Both the position numbers and the translations under genes were made by a program. The notes beneath the pieces were generated by a model, which was not told the DNA's origin, searched no databases, and worked only from the letters and a program-made list of their open reading frames with translations. A DNA stretch of 64,000 nucleotides, taken from the NCBI RefSeq assembly GCF_002096335.1, contig NZ_NCUW01000030.1, positions 620,001 to 684,000 of the forward strand, in the 5' to 3' direction. The stretch is from Streptococcus oralis subsp. dentisani. Its GTDB lineage: Bacteria > Bacillota > Bacilli > Lactobacillales > Streptococcaceae. This document shows, piece by piece, positions 18,121-30,625 of this stretch (position 1 is the stretch's first letter; each line of letters opens with the position of its first letter).

Positions 18121-19395
18121 TTATCTCATTCCCATTTGGGCGAGTTTAGTCCGGTATTTGTTTTGGTCGACAAGTAGACCTTGTCCTCCGTAGACATCAT
18201 AAGCGTCTACCCAATCGCCAAGTTCTGGCACTGTCAACCTTTCAATACCATTCTGGGCACCTTCGATAACTGACAAACCATTGGTCAATAAGAAGCTATA
18301 CGGTAGATTGGTTGAAGTCATTCCAAAGACCTTTCCAAGCGCCTCTGAACCTGTAAAGAGTTTGGTCGGGTCTTTGATTTGCTCAAGAACAGCTGACATG
18401 ACCTGCTGTTGACGTTTGGTACGGCCATAGTCTCCCTCATCATCATCACGGAAGCGGGCGTAGTTAAGTAAGGTTGAGCCATTCATTTGTTGCTTGCCAG
18501 CACGAATCGTTTGAGTTGGCGACTCTGTTTCTGTTGCATGAAGATCATCTCCGACTGCAACTTCTGTCAGAGGCTGACCATTCAATGTTGAGAATTGAGC
18601 ATCGATGGTCACCCCATCAGGAAATAGAGTATCAATGGCAGTTGCAAAGGCCTGAAAATCCACTAGAGCATAATACTTAATGTCCAAATCAAAGTTATCT
18701 TTTAAAACCTTGCGAACCATTTCTGCTCCTTTTTGTCCCTCCTGCTCCCCAAGTTCATAGGCTACGTTGAGTTTGTTATCCCTCTGCTTCTTTCCATTCA
18801 CAATCTGGCTGTAGCCATCAATATAGACTAGGTTGTCACGCATGAAGCTGACTAGCTTGATCTTCTTATCTGATCCGCTAACGTTTAGTACCATGATCGT
18901 GTCAGTACGGGTCTCTGCACTATTTTGACCGATACGGCCATCTGTTCCCATGACTAGGATGTTCACACCATCTTTGGTATCCTGACCATTAAAGACCTCT
19001 ACTTGAGCTGCCTTGGCGTCAGCTGGATTATTGCTAGTAGTTGCCGACTGGAAACCTCGAAGGAACATAATAATCATGCCCGCAGCCACACAGGTTATCA
19101 ACAGTAAAAGCCAAATTAGAACTCGTTTAAAAAATCTTATTGGTTTCTTCTTTTTTACTTCTGGAAGAGAGGAAAATTTCTGATGTCTATTCGAGCGACT
19201 TTGATTGGAATATTGTGGAATTCCAATGTCCTTCCCTAGATTTTTTTCCCTTTCATTAGAGGGTAATTCGCCGTCCATTTTTCTTTTCAGATAGTCAAAT
19301 TCTCTCTTTTCTCTGTCATTTAGGTAATGAATATTCTTAAAAAGGTAGTCATAACGTAACTGCTCATGATGACTTAAAGGGCTTTCTTTGCTCAT
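18121..19395 (-). CDS. psr: LytR-CpsA-Psr (LCP) family protein
   Basis: LCP enzymes attach teichoic acid or capsule glycans to peptidoglycan from undecaprenyl carriers. 424 aa: a charged cytoplasmic N-terminus of about 90 residues, one transmembrane helix (about 93-113), then the extracellular catalytic domain. That domain has VMGTDGR, the Arg/Asp motif ETRTDTIMVLNV, SFMRDNLV, and NYARFRDDDEGDYGRTKRQQQV. It overlaps the pheA stop by 4 nt, so it is translated from the tail of the aromatic amino acid unit. It sits next to the teichoic-acid genes but on a separate transcript. Confidence 0.92.
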   Translation of the reverse strand: MSKESPLSHHEQLRYDYLFKNIHYLNDREKREFDYLKRKMDGELPSNEREKNLGKDIGIPQYSNQSRSNRHQKFSSLPEVKKKKPIRFFKRVLIWLLLLITCVAAGMIIMFLRGFQSATTSNNPADAKAAQVEVFNGQDTKDGVNILVMGTDGRIGQNSAETRTDTIMVLNVSGSDKKIKLVSFMRDNLVYIDGYSQIVNGKKQRDNKLNVAYELGEQEGQKGAEMVRKVLKDNFDLDIKYYALVDFQAFATAIDTLFPDGVTIDAQFSTLNGQPLTEVAVGDDLHATETESPTQTIRAGKQQMNGSTLLNYARFRDDDEGDYGRTKRQQQVMSAVLEQIKDPTKLFTGSEALGKVFGMTSTNLPYSFLLTNGLSVIEGAQNGIERLTVPELGDWVDAYDVYGGQGLLVDQNKYRTKLAQMGMR

Positions 19396-20236
19396 AGGCT
19401 CTCCTTTCCTAAATCTCTAATGGTGAAAATAGGGTAGGTTCCCAGTATCTTGTACTGGATCCCAATTGTTTCGAGTTCTTGTCTGGCAAAATGAACCAGC
19501 TCTTTGGCACTATAATTCACATCAATAATGAAAAAATATTCTCCCAAGGCTGTTTTCAAAGGACGACTTTCTATCTTGGTTAAGTCAATACCTCGCCATG
19601 CAAAGGTTGAAAGAGCCTTGTAGAGGGCACCAGGAAGGTTGTCTGGTAAGGTTAAGGCCAAACTCATTTTTTCAGTTTGTGATTGCAAAGGGATAGTGGG
19701 AATCTCAGACCCTAAAACCCAAAAACGAGTGAAATTGGCTTCCATTTCTTGGATATCTTCTGCTATCAGCTCCAAACCATACTCGGCAGCTGAGTTTCTA
19801 GGGGCAATAGCTGCAAAAGCTTGGTCTGGATGTTCAGCGATGAAGCGGGCTGCATAGGCTGTGCTTGCCGTCACTTCAAGCTGGGCTTCTGGGTAATGCT
19901 CATCTATGAATTTCTTTCCTTGAGCCAGGGCTTGAGGGTGGGAAAAGATTTTCTCAATTTTTAACTGACCAGGAACTGTCATCAGTTGCTGATGAATGGG
20001 TTGTACTATTTCTGCAACAGCCTGAATGTCCGCCTGATGAAAAAGATAGTCCAAGCTTTCATGCACACTTCCCTCAATGGAGTTTTCAACTGGCACCACC
20101 GAATAGTCCACCAAGCCCTGTTCATAGGCCTTGATAACATCTGTAATATTGGCAAAGGCTTGTAATTCCTCATTAGGAAAAGCAGTTTGCACAACGTGGT
20201 GCGAAAAAGATCCCTTAGGACCTAGATAAGCAATTT

Positions 20237-20240
<4 letters not shown>
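19392..20240 (-). CDS. pheA: Prephenate dehydratase
   Basis: Converts prephenate to phenylpyruvate for phenylalanine synthesis, 282 aa. The catalytic domain begins IAYLGPKGSFSH and includes PVENSIEGSV and the TRF motif in NFTRFWVL. A C-terminal ACT domain (about 195-275, with GALYKALSTFAWRGIDLTKIESRP) is the Phe feedback site. No chorismate mutase domain is fused. It overlaps aroK and psr by 4 nt on each side. Confidence 0.96.
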
Positions 20241-22022
<1,782 letters not shown>

Positions 22023-22030
22023 TTATCACA

Positions 22031-22064
22031 AAAAAGCCAGAAATTCCTGAAATTTCTGGCTTTT
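22031..22064 (-). terminator. Terminator splitting the aromatic cluster
   Basis: AAAAGCCAGAAATT / AAATTTCTGGCTTTT, loop cctg, strong stem with T-run. It follows the YlbF-like gene and precedes aroA, so the cluster is two transcription units or has partial read-through. Confidence 0.88.
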
Positions 22065-22078
22065 ATACAGATAAAATA

Positions 22079-22417
22079 CTATTTCAACAATTCTGAAACA
22101 GGTTCAAAGACAATTTTTTCAATGTCCGAAAGGTAAATCGATAATTGTTGCTGTTTGGCAAAGAAATCTGACAAAAGAGTGTTCTCTTGGATCTGCTTGC
22201 TGAAGGACTGCATCTTTTCTTGGAAAGAGGCATCTGGCATCTGTCCAGTTTGCGCCATGACTTGGATTTCTTGCTGGAAGGCGAGGTAGTCTGCAAAAAT
22301 CTTGCTAGCTTGTTCATCAGCTTGGATAGCATCTTTGGCTGACTTAACCGCCTTGTATTCTGGCAATTCGCGTAACCCGCGACTGAGTTCATTTGCACTA
22401 TCGTAAATATTTGACAT
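22079..22417 (-). CDS. YlbF/YmcA (Com_YlbF) family protein
   Basis: Small, fully helical protein of 112 aa. The Com_YlbF signature appears as [23 protein letters not shown], then [10 protein letters not shown] and a C-terminal helix FEPVSELLK. In Bacillus, relatives (YlbF, YmcA, YaaT) form a complex affecting RNase Y and development; the streptococcal role is unknown. It is the last gene of the methyltransferase-aroDEBC-tyrA unit, 10 nt after tyrA. Confidence 0.85.
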   Translation of the reverse strand: MSNIYDSANELSRGLRELPEYKAVKSAKDAIQADEQASKIFADYLAFQQEIQVMAQTGQMPDASFQEKMQSFSKQIQENTLLSDFFAKQQQLSIYLSDIEKIVFEPVSELLK

Positions 22418-22427
22418 GATTTTCTCC

Positions 22428-23531
22428 TTATTTGATGACGACTGTGTAGTCCGTATTTTCTGTAATTAAGCGCTCAGCTCGTTCCAGATCCTGAGCATTT
22501 TTAAATGAAATTTGTAGAATTCCGTGAACATCCTCACGGTTTTCTTCGTTGATGTGGATATTGACCAAGGAAGTTCCTCGTAGCAATTCCAAGATTCGCA
22601 AGATAACATCTTCTTCATCGGGAACATCAACATATAAGTCATAAGAACTGTCCACTCCTCCGCGTTTATGGATTTTCATAGCCTGACGTTGCTCACGCGC
22701 TTGGTTGAAAAAGTTCCAAATCTGCTCTTCTTCCCCCTTGCTAATAGCCTGACCAATCTCATCTAAGCGTTCCTTGAAATCCTCAATCCGCTCTAGGATA
22801 GTCTCACGATTGGATAAGAGAATAGAAGTCCACATACCTGGTTCACTCTCTGCAATACGGGTCATATCTCGAAAACCACCCGCCGCAAAGCGCCTTGTCA
22901 TCTCATGTTCTTGAGCATAGATTGCTGTTTGCTCCATGAGACTAGAAGCCAGAATATGAGGAAAATGGCTAATCTGTGAAGTTACTCGATCGTGCTCCTT
23001 GGGATCAATCTCGATAAAACGAGCATGAAGACCAGACAGTAGGTCCTTCATTTCTGAAAGAGTTTCTGGAGTGGTCAAACTCGATGGAGTAAAGATATAG
23101 TAGGCATTTTCAAAGAGATTGACATCGGCAGAGGCAGCTCCTGTCTTGTGGCTACCAGCCATAGGATGGGCCCCGACAAAACGAACAGACTTACCAGCCA
23201 AATACTTCTCCGCTGCATCCACTATGTCTGACTTGGTCGAGCCAGCATCCGAGATAATGACGCCTTCTTTCAAGTTCAAACCTGCCAACTCCTGAATAAA
23301 AGCAATGGTCTGTTTGATTGGCAAGGTCAAGATGATGATATCTGCCAGAGGAGCAAAACTGGTAAAATCATCCGTCGCACGGTCAATCATACCTTCTTCC
23401 AAGGCAATATCTCTAGAAGCCTGACTGCGATTATAACCTAGAATTTCATAATCAGGATGATCACGCTTGATACCTAGGGCCATAGAGGCTCCAATCAATC
23501 CAAGACCTGCTATATAGACTGTTTTTGCCAT
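22428..23531 (-). CDS. tyrA: Prephenate dehydrogenase
   Basis: NAD(P)-dependent oxidative decarboxylation of prephenate to 4-hydroxyphenylpyruvate for tyrosine, 367 aa. Rossmann motif [20 protein letters not shown], and the substrate-site [12 protein letters not shown] at about 120 are clear. An ACT domain occupies about 297-367 and fits Tyr feedback. It follows aroC by 9 nt. Confidence 0.96.
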   Translation of the reverse strand: MAKTVYIAGLGLIGASMALGIKRDHPDYEILGYNRSQASRDIALEEGMIDRATDDFTSFAPLADIIILTLPIKQTIAFIQELAGLNLKEGVIISDAGSTKSDIVDAAEKYLAGKSVRFVGAHPMAGSHKTGAASADVNLFENAYYIFTPSSLTTPETLSEMKDLLSGLHARFIEIDPKEHDRVTSQISHFPHILASSLMEQTAIYAQEHEMTRRFAAGGFRDMTRIAESEPGMWTSILLSNRETILERIEDFKERLDEIGQAISKGEEEQIWNFFNQAREQRQAMKIHKRGGVDSSYDLYVDVPDEEDVILRILELLRGTSLVNIHINEENREDVHGILQISFKNAQDLERAERLITENTDYTVVIK

Positions 23532-23540
23532 AGGAACTCC

Positions 23541-24707
23541 TTAATAGTTCTTTGTATAGTCACGGTGTTTGGCTACCGCTTCTTTTAATTCCTCTAGGTT
23601 GTCTGATGAGAATTTCTCAAGGATTTCTTGTGCTAGAACCGTTGCTACAACGGCTTCCATGACAACACCTGCTGCTGGAAGAGCGGTCGGATCACTTCTC
23701 TCCACAGTTGCCTTATAAGGTTCGTGAGTCTCGATATCTACACTCATCAGAGGTTTATAAAGGGTGGGGATGGGTTTCATGACACCTCGAACAACGATGG
23801 TTTGCCCATTGGTCATGCCACCTTCAAAACCACCTAGATTATTGGTACGGCGAGTATAGCCGTCTTCTTTAGACCAGAGAATTTCGTCCATGACTTGGCT
23901 GCCTTTACGGTAACCAGCCTCAAACCCAAGACCAAATTCTACCCCTTTAAAGGCATTGATAGAAACAACAGCTTGGGCCAGTCTAGCATCCAATTTTCGG
24001 TCCCATTGAACATAGGAACCAAGACCAACTGGAACGCCTCCGACGACTGTTTCCACAACTCCACCAATGGTATCACCATCACGCTTGATTTGGTCAATAT
24101 AATCCTTGATTTCCTGTTCTCGTTCTTGGTTGACAATAGAAACTTCTGACTGGGCAGCTCTTTCCTTAATCTCAGCGACCGTCAGATTTTCAGGAACATC
24201 GATTTCCTTACCACCAAAGACCACGACATGGTTGGCAATTTCTATCTCCAGTTCAGCCAAGAGGCGTTTAGCTACTGCTCCAACTGCCACTCGCATGGTG
24301 GTTTCACGGGCAGATGAACGCTCCAAGGAATTTCGCAAATCATCAAAACGGTACTTGATACCCCCAACCAAATCGGCATGACCTGGCCGAGGATGAGTGA
24401 TTTTCCGTTTGCTTTTAAGGCGGTCTTCAATGTCCTCCGCAGACATGATATCCAACCATTTTTGGTGGTCCTTATTGACGACATCCATAGTAATGGGAGC
24501 CCCAGTCGTCTTTCCATGGCGAACGCCCGATGTAAAGACAACCTGGTCGCTCTCAATCTTCATACGACCACCACGACCGTAGCCACCCTGACGGCGTTTA
24601 AGGTCCTCATTAATATCCTCAGCTGTCAAAGGAAGTCCAGCTGGAATTCCCTCGATGATAGCTGTCAGACGGGGGCCGTGTGATTCTCCTGCAGTTAAAT
24701 ATCTCAT
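23541..24707 (-). CDS. aroC: Chorismate synthase
   Basis: FMN-dependent last step of the shikimate pathway, 388 aa. It begins [20 protein letters not shown], with [15 protein letters not shown], the FMN/EPSP site [15 protein letters not shown], and [10 protein letters not shown]. It sits 9 nt after aroB. Reduced FMN must be supplied by a separate flavin reductase; none is in this operon. Confidence 0.97.
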   Translation of the reverse strand: MRYLTAGESHGPRLTAIIEGIPAGLPLTAEDINEDLKRRQGGYGRGGRMKIESDQVVFTSGVRHGKTTGAPITMDVVNKDHQKWLDIMSAEDIEDRLKSKRKITHPRPGHADLVGGIKYRFDDLRNSLERSSARETTMRVAVGAVAKRLLAELEIEIANHVVVFGGKEIDVPENLTVAEIKERAAQSEVSIVNQEREQEIKDYIDQIKRDGDTIGGVVETVVGGVPVGLGSYVQWDRKLDARLAQAVVSINAFKGVEFGLGFEAGYRKGSQVMDEILWSKEDGYTRRTNNLGGFEGGMTNGQTIVVRGVMKPIPTLYKPLMSVDIETHEPYKATVERSDPTALPAAGVVMEAVVATVLAQEILEKFSSDNLEELKEAVAKHRDYTKNY

Positions 24708-24716
24708 ACGTTCTCC

Positions 24717-25784
24717 TTATTTTACCAAGTAGTCTTTCATCTCTTCCAGAGAAACTGGGTGAATGGTCGCTGAACCAAGCTCTGGTACCAAGACCAATTT
24801 CAAGGTGTTCCCACGCGCTTTCTTATCATGAGTCAAAGCTTGATAAAGTTTATCAACATCCCAGTTTTCATAGTCAACAGGCAAACCAAATTTCTGACAC
24901 ATAGCTGTAATAGACTGAGTTATTCCTTCTGGCATGAGGCCTTTCCCCTCAGCAACCTTGGAAATCTGCACCATGCCCATGGCGACAGCCTCCCCATGCA
25001 TGACTTTTCCATAACCGGCAGTCGCTTCTATAGCATGCCCAATAGTGTGGCCAAAATTGAGGTAAAGGCGGACACCCTTGTCCAACTCATCCTCAACTAC
25101 CATCTTGCGCTTAACTTGGCAAGAATGTTCAATCAAAGACTCTGCATGTTCTAAAATGCTTTCAACAGAACCATCTAACTCCGTCAAGAGAGCCCATAGT
25201 TCCACATCCTCAATCAAGCCATACTTGATGACCTCGCCCATCCCCTCAATCAGCTCTCTTTTTCCGAGCGTTTCTAGGACAAGCGGATCAATCAGAACCC
25301 CATCAGGTTGGGCAAAAGTTCCTACCATATTCTTAGCAAAAGGAGTATTAACACCTGTTTTACCACCGATAGAAGAATCAACCTGGGCTGTCAAACTAGT
25401 CGGAATCTGAACAAAGTGAATGCCCCGCATATAGGTAGAGGCCACAAAGCCTGCCAGGTCTCCAACGACACCACCACCAAGGGCCACAATCCCATCGCTA
25501 CGAGTCAGACCTTGCTTGACTAAAAATTCATAGACTTTCTGAACAGTAGTTAAATTCTTTCTTTCTTCACCTTCTAAAAAGTCAAAAACAGCTACCTGAA
25601 AACCAGCATCCTCCAGGCTGAGCTTGACCTTCTCCGCGTAGAGTGAGGCCACATGGTTGTCTGTTACGATAATCACTTTTTGCAGTTGCCAAAGCTCTCG
25701 CAACCATTGACCTGCTTGCGATAGACAACCTTTTTCAATCTGAATATCATAAGGATGATGTGGAATATCGATTATGATTTTCAT
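24717..25784 (-). CDS. aroB: 3-dehydroquinate synthase
   Basis: NAD- and Zn-dependent cyclisation of DAHP to 3-dehydroquinate, 355 aa. [19 protein letters not shown] is the NAD-binding signature at about 100-120. Zn ligands lie in [10 protein letters not shown] and MHGEAVAMG. It precedes aroC and follows aroE by 18 nt. DAHP synthase is not in the window. Confidence 0.96.
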   Translation of the reverse strand: MKIIIDIPHHPYDIQIEKGCLSQAGQWLRELWQLQKVIIVTDNHVASLYAEKVKLSLEDAGFQVAVFDFLEGEERKNLTTVQKVYEFLVKQGLTRSDGIVALGGGVVGDLAGFVASTYMRGIHFVQIPTSLTAQVDSSIGGKTGVNTPFAKNMVGTFAQPDGVLIDPLVLETLGKRELIEGMGEVIKYGLIEDVELWALLTELDGSVESILEHAESLIEHSCQVKRKMVVEDELDKGVRLYLNFGHTIGHAIEATAGYGKVMHGEAVAMGMVQISKVAEGKGLMPEGITQSITAMCQKFGLPVDYENWDVDKLYQALTHDKKARGNTLKLVLVPELGSATIHPVSLEEMKDYLVK

Positions 25785-25802
25785 AGTAGGATCTCCTTTT
25801 CA

Positions 25803-26657
25803 CTATTTATATTTTTCTGTTAAGGACTGCCAAATCTCGTCTGTCGGCATTTCTTTTCCTGTCCACAGTTGAAAAGCTTCAGCAGCTTGATAGAGCAACA
25901 TTCCCAGACCATTGACAGCTGGATTGCCCTGACTTTTAGCCCATTTCAAAAATGGTGTTTCAAATGGTTGGTAAATGATATCTGCCACCAAGAGAGTTTC
26001 TGGCAAATTGATGCTTTCTGGAACTGGGGACGACTGACCGTCCATTCCCACACTAGTCGCATTGACAAGTAGATCCGACTTGGCAATCTTTTCTTGCAGT
26101 TCAGAAATATCCTCTAAAGCATACAAGTCCACTTTAAAGCCTGTCTGCTCCTGTAACTTGGTCAGGTAAGGTCTTGTTTTTTCCATGGAAACTGAACGAA
26201 CAAAGACTGAAATCTGACTGACGCCATCTAAAATAGCCTGTGCCAAAATGGACTTGGCCGCACCACCTGCTCCCAGAATAGTCATTTTCTTATCCGAGAT
26301 TGTAAAAGAAGGCAAGCTCTTAAAGAATCCCTTGCCATCTGTATTATATCCAATTAACGTTCCGTCTTGATTAACAACTGTATTAACTGCCCCAATCAAA
26401 CGAACCTCATCACTCAACTCATCCAGATAAGGAATCACTTGCTCCTTGTAGGGCATGGAGAGATTAATCCCAAACATCTGGTAACGGCGAATATTAGTGA
26501 CTGTTTCTGCCAGATCACTCGCTTCAATTTCCCAAGCCACATAAACACCATTGGTAGCTGTCGCCTCAAAGGCACTATTGTGGATGAAAGGTGAGATAGA
26601 GTGTTTAATGGGATTTGCAACGACAGCCGCCATACGTGTGTAGCCATCAAGCTTCAT
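25803..26657 (-). CDS. aroE: Shikimate dehydrogenase
   Basis: NADP-dependent reduction of 3-dehydroshikimate, 284 aa. The substrate site is [13 protein letters not shown], the catalytic Lys-containing [14 protein letters not shown], the NADP loop GAGGAAKSI, and C-terminal [13 protein letters not shown]. Its start overlaps the aroD end by 11 nt. Confidence 0.96.
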   Translation of the reverse strand: MKLDGYTRMAAVVANPIKHSISPFIHNSAFEATATNGVYVAWEIEASDLAETVTNIRRYQMFGINLSMPYKEQVIPYLDELSDEVRLIGAVNTVVNQDGTLIGYNTDGKGFFKSLPSFTISDKKMTILGAGGAAKSILAQAILDGVSQISVFVRSVSMEKTRPYLTKLQEQTGFKVDLYALEDISELQEKIAKSDLLVNATSVGMDGQSSPVPESINLPETLLVADIIYQPFETPFLKWAKSQGNPAVNGLGMLLYQAAEAFQLWTGKEMPTDEIWQSLTEKYK

Positions 26658-27324
26658 CCAAGATCTCCCTGATTTTTTTCATGTTTGATAGAGAAATCTG
26701 ACCTGGAGCACTCGCTTCATCAAGACTCGCAAATGACCAACTTGAACCCGTCACATCTGAAGTGATACGAGATACCTTGCCCATTTTCCCCATGGAAATG
26801 GTCACGTAGTCTTGCTCAGGGTTGAGTGTTTTAAATCCTCGTGTGTAGTTCATCAAGTCTAAAACATCTTGCTCCGTATGGGCCATGACAGATACCTTAA
26901 CCACTTTTGGAGAGAGACTGGTCAACTCAGACAGGATCTCCATCATGTTTTCAGGTGTTTCCTGGAAATTATGGTAACTCAATACAAGATTTGGAAAATC
27001 CAACATCTCCTCAAAAACGTCCTTGTAGCTGAAATACTCAAAATCAACGTAATCTGGTTGATAGAGCTGGGTAACTTCCTTGATGATTTGAACATACTCT
27101 TCGGAAGACAGCTCAATTTCTCCTCCCTCTGCGCGAGTCCGAAGAGTAAAGACAAGTTCACGTCCTGCGAATTTCTCAAAGATAGCGGGTGCTACCTGTA
27201 AAATAGCGTCCTTGGCAAGAAAGTCCGCACGCCACTCAATGATATCGGCATCTTCATACCGTGTGGCATCCAGCTCTTGCGCTTCTTCTAAACTTCTTGG
27301 CATCACTGAAACGATTAATTTCAT
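26647..27324 (-). CDS. aroD: 3-dehydroquinate dehydratase, type I
   Basis: Class I (Schiff-base) dehydratase, 225 aa. [10 protein letters not shown] near the N-terminus, the active-site His in [12 protein letters not shown], and the Schiff-base Lys in KVVKVSVMA are visible, with GKMGKVSRI near the C-terminus. It starts 4 nt inside the methyltransferase stop and overlaps aroE. Confidence 0.95.
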   Translation of the reverse strand: MKLIVSVMPRSLEEAQELDATRYEDADIIEWRADFLAKDAILQVAPAIFEKFAGRELVFTLRTRAEGGEIELSSEEYVQIIKEVTQLYQPDYVDFEYFSYKDVFEEMLDFPNLVLSYHNFQETPENMMEILSELTSLSPKVVKVSVMAHTEQDVLDLMNYTRGFKTLNPEQDYVTISMGKMGKVSRITSDVTGSSWSFASLDEASAPGQISLSNMKKIREILDEA

Positions 27325-28484
27325 CTACTAACCTTCATACCAATCACCTTGAGGTAATTACTGCTTTCATCTTTTTTATTATAGGCAAAGTCTTCTGGAA
27401 GTCCATATTGGTTCAAGACTTGATACCTTCTTCCTGCAAAACCTTTATCAATTTGTTCTGTAAATTTCTGACGGGAAACATTGGCAGCATTCGTACTAGC
27501 AATGATAATGCCTCCCGGATTTAAAATCTCTAGACTCTGGGAAATCAACTTGTAATAGTCCTTAGCCACAGAAAATGTTTGTTTTTTATTGCGAGCAAAG
27601 CTCGGCGGATCCAGGACAATCACATCGTATGCCAAGCCCTTTCGCTTGGCATACTTAAAGTACTCAAAGACATCCATGACGATAAAACGATGGTTATCTG
27701 TGCTGAGTCCATTTGCCGTAAAATGAGCTTCTGACAGTTCTCTCGAACGTTTGGCCAAGTCGATAGAAGTCGTCTCACTCGCACCTCCCATAGCTGCAGC
27801 AACTGAAAAGGCAGCTGTATAGGAAAACATATTGAGCAAGGATTTGCCCATGGCTAAACCGTCTACCAAACTACCACGAACCTCGTGCTGATCCAAAAAA
27901 ATGCCTGTCATCAAGCCATCATTCATAAAGACCTGATAGAGTACGCCATTCTCAAGAACAGTAAAGTAGTCTGGCGCTTTCTCACCATAGACATGAGCAG
28001 ACTCGTAATCTAGACCTTTAAAACGAATCTTCTCATAAGCCCCCAAGACCTCAGGAAAGACTTCCTTAAAAGCTTTTATAATCAACTTACGAATCTGATA
28101 AACATAAGAGTTATACCAAGAAAAAACCACATAATCTCCGTAGAGATCAATAGTCAGACCCCCAAAACCATCCCCCTCTTGGTTAAAGAGGCGAAAGGCA
28201 GTTGTCAAGTCATCCTGATAATAAGACTTTCTAGCTTCCTTAGCTTTACGAAACAGAGTTTCAAAGAAGGCTTGATCGAAAGAAACTTTTTCTTTGCTGA
28301 CCAACCAGCCAATGCCTTTGTTCTGCTGAGAAAGATAGGCAGTCCCTAAAAACTTCCCGTCTTGACTAAAAACTTCTACTGCCTGATCCGTCAGATCAAT
28401 ATCTGTTAAATCACTTGCTTCCAAAAGAACTAGCCCCTTAGCTAGCTTTTTTTCAACACGTCTGCTGACCCTAATTCTATTCAT
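27321..28484 (-). CDS. Class I SAM-dependent rRNA methyltransferase (RlmI/RlmK-like), aro operon leader
   Basis: 387 aa. A short N-terminal PUA-like domain ([17 protein letters not shown]) is followed by an EEHEE-type linker and a Rossmann methyltransferase with [15 protein letters not shown], the adenine motif VMDVFEYF, and catalytic [13 protein letters not shown]. Family members methylate cytosine-5 of 23S rRNA; the precise site here is not predictable. The start is fixed at 28484 because a TATAAT ends 7 nt upstream, which leaves no room for a ribosome site. It leads the aroD-E-B-C-tyrA-ylbF unit with a 4 nt overlap to aroD. Confidence 0.88.
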   Translation of the reverse strand: MNRIRVSRRVEKKLAKGLVLLEASDLTDIDLTDQAVEVFSQDGKFLGTAYLSQQNKGIGWLVSKEKVSFDQAFFETLFRKAKEARKSYYQDDLTTAFRLFNQEGDGFGGLTIDLYGDYVVFSWYNSYVYQIRKLIIKAFKEVFPEVLGAYEKIRFKGLDYESAHVYGEKAPDYFTVLENGVLYQVFMNDGLMTGIFLDQHEVRGSLVDGLAMGKSLLNMFSYTAAFSVAAAMGGASETTSIDLAKRSRELSEAHFTANGLSTDNHRFIVMDVFEYFKYAKRKGLAYDVIVLDPPSFARNKKQTFSVAKDYYKLISQSLEILNPGGIIIASTNAANVSRQKFTEQIDKGFAGRRYQVLNQYGLPEDFAYNKKDESSNYLKVIGMKVSR

Positions 28485-28491
28485 AGCTACT

Positions 28492-28520
28492 ATTATAGCA
28501 AATTTTGTGACAATTCTCAA
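28492..28520 (-). promoter_or_regulatory. Promoter of the methyltransferase-aro operon
   Basis: TTGAGA (28515-28520), 17 nt spacer, TATAAT (28492-28497) on the minus strand. The expected start falls at about 28484-28486, on the ATG. Confidence 0.72.
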
Positions 28521-28684
28521 AAAAGAAACCGTTTAACCATCTATACTTTAGTTTACTAAGTGTCACTTTTGTTAAAAAGTTTAGTCATATTATTCTTTAT
28601 CCTAAAAACCCTTTTCCCAGCAATAGAGAGAGGGGGAGCAATCTCTAAAAATAGACAATTCTAGAAAGGGGGATAGAAAAAATG

Positions 28685-28698
28685 CGCAAACGTTTGCG
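28685..28698. promoter_or_regulatory. LacI-family (MalR-type) operator of the amylase gene
   Basis: Perfect palindrome CGCAAACGTTTGCG. This is the form of operators bound by maltose repressor MalR in streptococci and is also close to cre. It overlaps the -35 (TTGCGT, 28694-28699) of the promoter with TAGAAT at 28717-28722, so binding would block RNA polymerase. Confidence 0.78.
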
Positions 28699-28722
28699 TA
28701 GTTCTGGACTTTATGGTAGAAT
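28694..28722 (+). promoter_or_regulatory. Promoter of the alpha-amylase gene
   Basis: TTGCGT, 17 nt, then TGGTAGAAT as an extended -10. It is about 34 nt upstream of the ATG and covered in part by the operator. Confidence 0.65.
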
Positions 28723-28755
28723 ATAACACATCATTGATAAGTAAGAGGAAAAACT

Positions 28756-30210
28756 ATGCAAAATCAGACACTTATGCAATACTTTGAATGGTATCTGCCC
28801 CACGACGGACAACACTGGACGCGATTGGCAGATGACGCTGAACACCTAGCAAATCTTGGTATCAGTCATGTCTGGATGCCACCTGCCTTCAAGGCGACCA
28901 ATGAAAAAGATGTGGGCTATGGCGTTTATGATCTTTTTGATCTAGGAGAATTTAATCAAAAAGGGACTGTCCGTACCAAGTATGGTTTCAAAGAAGACTA
29001 TCTTCAAGCCATTCAAGCCCTAAAGGCACAGGGAATCCAACCTATGGCCGATGTGGTTCTCAATCACAAGGCCGCTGCCGATCACATGGAAGCCTTTCAG
29101 GTCATCGAAGTCGATCCTGAGGACCGTACAGTTCAACTAAGTGAACCCTTTACTATCAACGGATGGACCCACTTCACTTTTGATGGACGTCAGAAAACCT
29201 ATAATGACTTTGAATGGCACTGGTACCACTTTACTGGTACTGACTACGATGCCAAACGCCGTAAGTCTGGCATTTACCTGATCCAAGGAGATAATAAAGG
29301 TTGGGCAAATGAGGAATTAGTCGACAACGAAAACGGCAACTACGACTATCTCATGTACGCTGACCTGGACTTTAAGCACCCTGAAGTCATCCAAAATATC
29401 TATGACTGGGCTGACTGGTTCATTGAAACGACTGGTGTGGCAGGTTTCCGCTTGGATGCCGTTAAGCATATCGATTCCTTCTTTATGGGCAATTTCATCC
29501 GTGATATGAAGGAGAAATACGGTGAGGATTTCTATGTTTTCGGGGAATTTTGGAATCCAGACAAGGAAGCCAACCTAGACTATCTCGAGAAAACGGAAGA
29601 ACGCTTTGACCTTGTCGATGTTCGTCTCCACCAAAACCTCTTTGAAGCCAGCCAAGCTGGTGCAAGCTACGACCTTCGTACTATCTTTACTGATAGCTTG
29701 GCTGAACTCAAGCCTGATAAGGCTGTCACTTTCGTTGATAACCATGATACTCAAAGAGGACAGGCACTCGAATCAACCGTCGAAGAATGGTTTAAACCAG
29801 CAGCCTATGCGCTCATTTTATTACGCCAAGATGGTCTTCCATGTGTATTTTACGGAGACTACTATGGTATTTCAGGAAAATACGCCCAAGAAGATTTCAA
29901 AGAAGTCCTTGACCGACTCCTCGCCATCCGCAAAGACCGAGCTTATGGAGAGCAAACAGACTACTTTGACGATGCTAACTGTATCGGATGGGTTCGTTCA
30001 GGTGCTGAAAACCAATCCCCAATCGCAGTCCTTATCTCAAATGACCAAGAAAACATCAAGTCCATGTTTGTCGGCCAAGAATGGGCTAACCAGACCTTTG
30101 TAGATTTACTTGGAAACCACCAAGGTCAAGTTACAATTGATGAGGAAGGTTATGGACAATTCCCTGTCTCAGCTACTTCGGTAAGTGTCTGGGCTGCCAA
30201 TAAAATCTAA
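28756..30210 (+). CDS. Cytoplasmic alpha-amylase (GH13)
   Basis: Hydrolyses alpha-1,4 glucans or maltodextrins inside the cell, 484 aa and no signal peptide. It resembles the AmyS/AmyA cytosolic group: starts MQNQTLMQYFEWYLP, with DVVLNHKA, nucleophile Asp in GFRLDAVKHI, acid Glu in VFGEFWNP, and the third acid in FVDNHDTQ. A C-terminal beta domain finishes with SVSVWAANKI. Its promoter carries a MalR-type palindrome, which fits maltodextrin induction. Single gene with its own terminator. Confidence 0.94.
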   Translation: MQNQTLMQYFEWYLPHDGQHWTRLADDAEHLANLGISHVWMPPAFKATNEKDVGYGVYDLFDLGEFNQKGTVRTKYGFKEDYLQAIQALKAQGIQPMADVVLNHKAAADHMEAFQVIEVDPEDRTVQLSEPFTINGWTHFTFDGRQKTYNDFEWHWYHFTGTDYDAKRRKSGIYLIQGDNKGWANEELVDNENGNYDYLMYADLDFKHPEVIQNIYDWADWFIETTGVAGFRLDAVKHIDSFFMGNFIRDMKEKYGEDFYVFGEFWNPDKEANLDYLEKTEERFDLVDVRLHQNLFEASQAGASYDLRTIFTDSLAELKPDKAVTFVDNHDTQRGQALESTVEEWFKPAAYALILLRQDGLPCVFYGDYYGISGKYAQEDFKEVLDRLLAIRKDRAYGEQTDYFDDANCIGWVRSGAENQSPIAVLISNDQENIKSMFVGQEWANQTFVDLLGNHQGQVTIDEEGYGQFPVSATSVSVWAANKI

Positions 30211-30219
30211 AAAACTAAG

Positions 30220-30246
30220 CCAAGTCCACTAGGATTTGGTTTTTTA
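30220..30246 (+). terminator. Terminator of the amylase gene
   Basis: CCAAGTCC / GGATTTGG with loop acta, then six T residues. Confidence 0.75.
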
Positions 30247-30261
30247 AAATATCTTGAATTA

Positions 30262-30540
30262 TCAAATTAAGTACACATTTTCTTCATAGAAAACTTCATA
30301 AGGTGTTTTCCAGTTAAGATATTTTCGTGACCTATTATTAAGTTTGTTCTCCCACAGCTAAATGGTTTGTTCATCAACCAATGTTATATCACTTCCTTTT
30401 GGAAAATATTCTCTTAGATGTCGCTTCCATTCCCGACTAATGCTGAAAGGGTGACGATGGAGCAGCTTAGCATTTAGGCCTTGTATATGGTAAATGAGGA
30501 TACTTTCACGCTCATCTATGGTAAAATGATAGGAGCTCAT
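30262..30540 (-). pseudogene. IS30-family transposase remnant with internal deletion
   Basis: The minus strand from ATG 30540 gives MSSYHFTIDERESILIYHIQ and SISREWKR, the N-terminal HTH of IS30 transposases. From about 30420 it continues as HLREYFPKGSDI, a motif from the C-terminal end of the same family. After one in-frame TAG it goes on with LWENKLNNRSRKYLNWKTPYE and stops at 30262. The middle, including the DDE core, is missing. Imperfect inverted ends TTAAGTACACA (30267-30277) and TTCAGTGCACA (30605-30615, minus) suggest a 349 bp mini-IS. It is non-autonomous. Confidence 0.82.
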
Positions 30541-30615
30541 AAGATTTCCTTTAGTAACTAGTTCGTTCAATTCTATTTTATTAGAAAATCTTATGAATTT
30601 TTATTGTGCACTGAA
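30267..30615. mobile_element. Miniature IS30-like element (about 349 bp)
   Basis: Bounded by the 11-bp imperfect inverted repeats TTAAGTACACA and TTCAGTGCACA, 9 of 11 matching. It carries the internally deleted transposase. I did not find a convincing target duplication. It lies directly against the truncated IS200-like gene. Confidence 0.6.
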
Positions 30616-30625
30616 TATTGTATAT

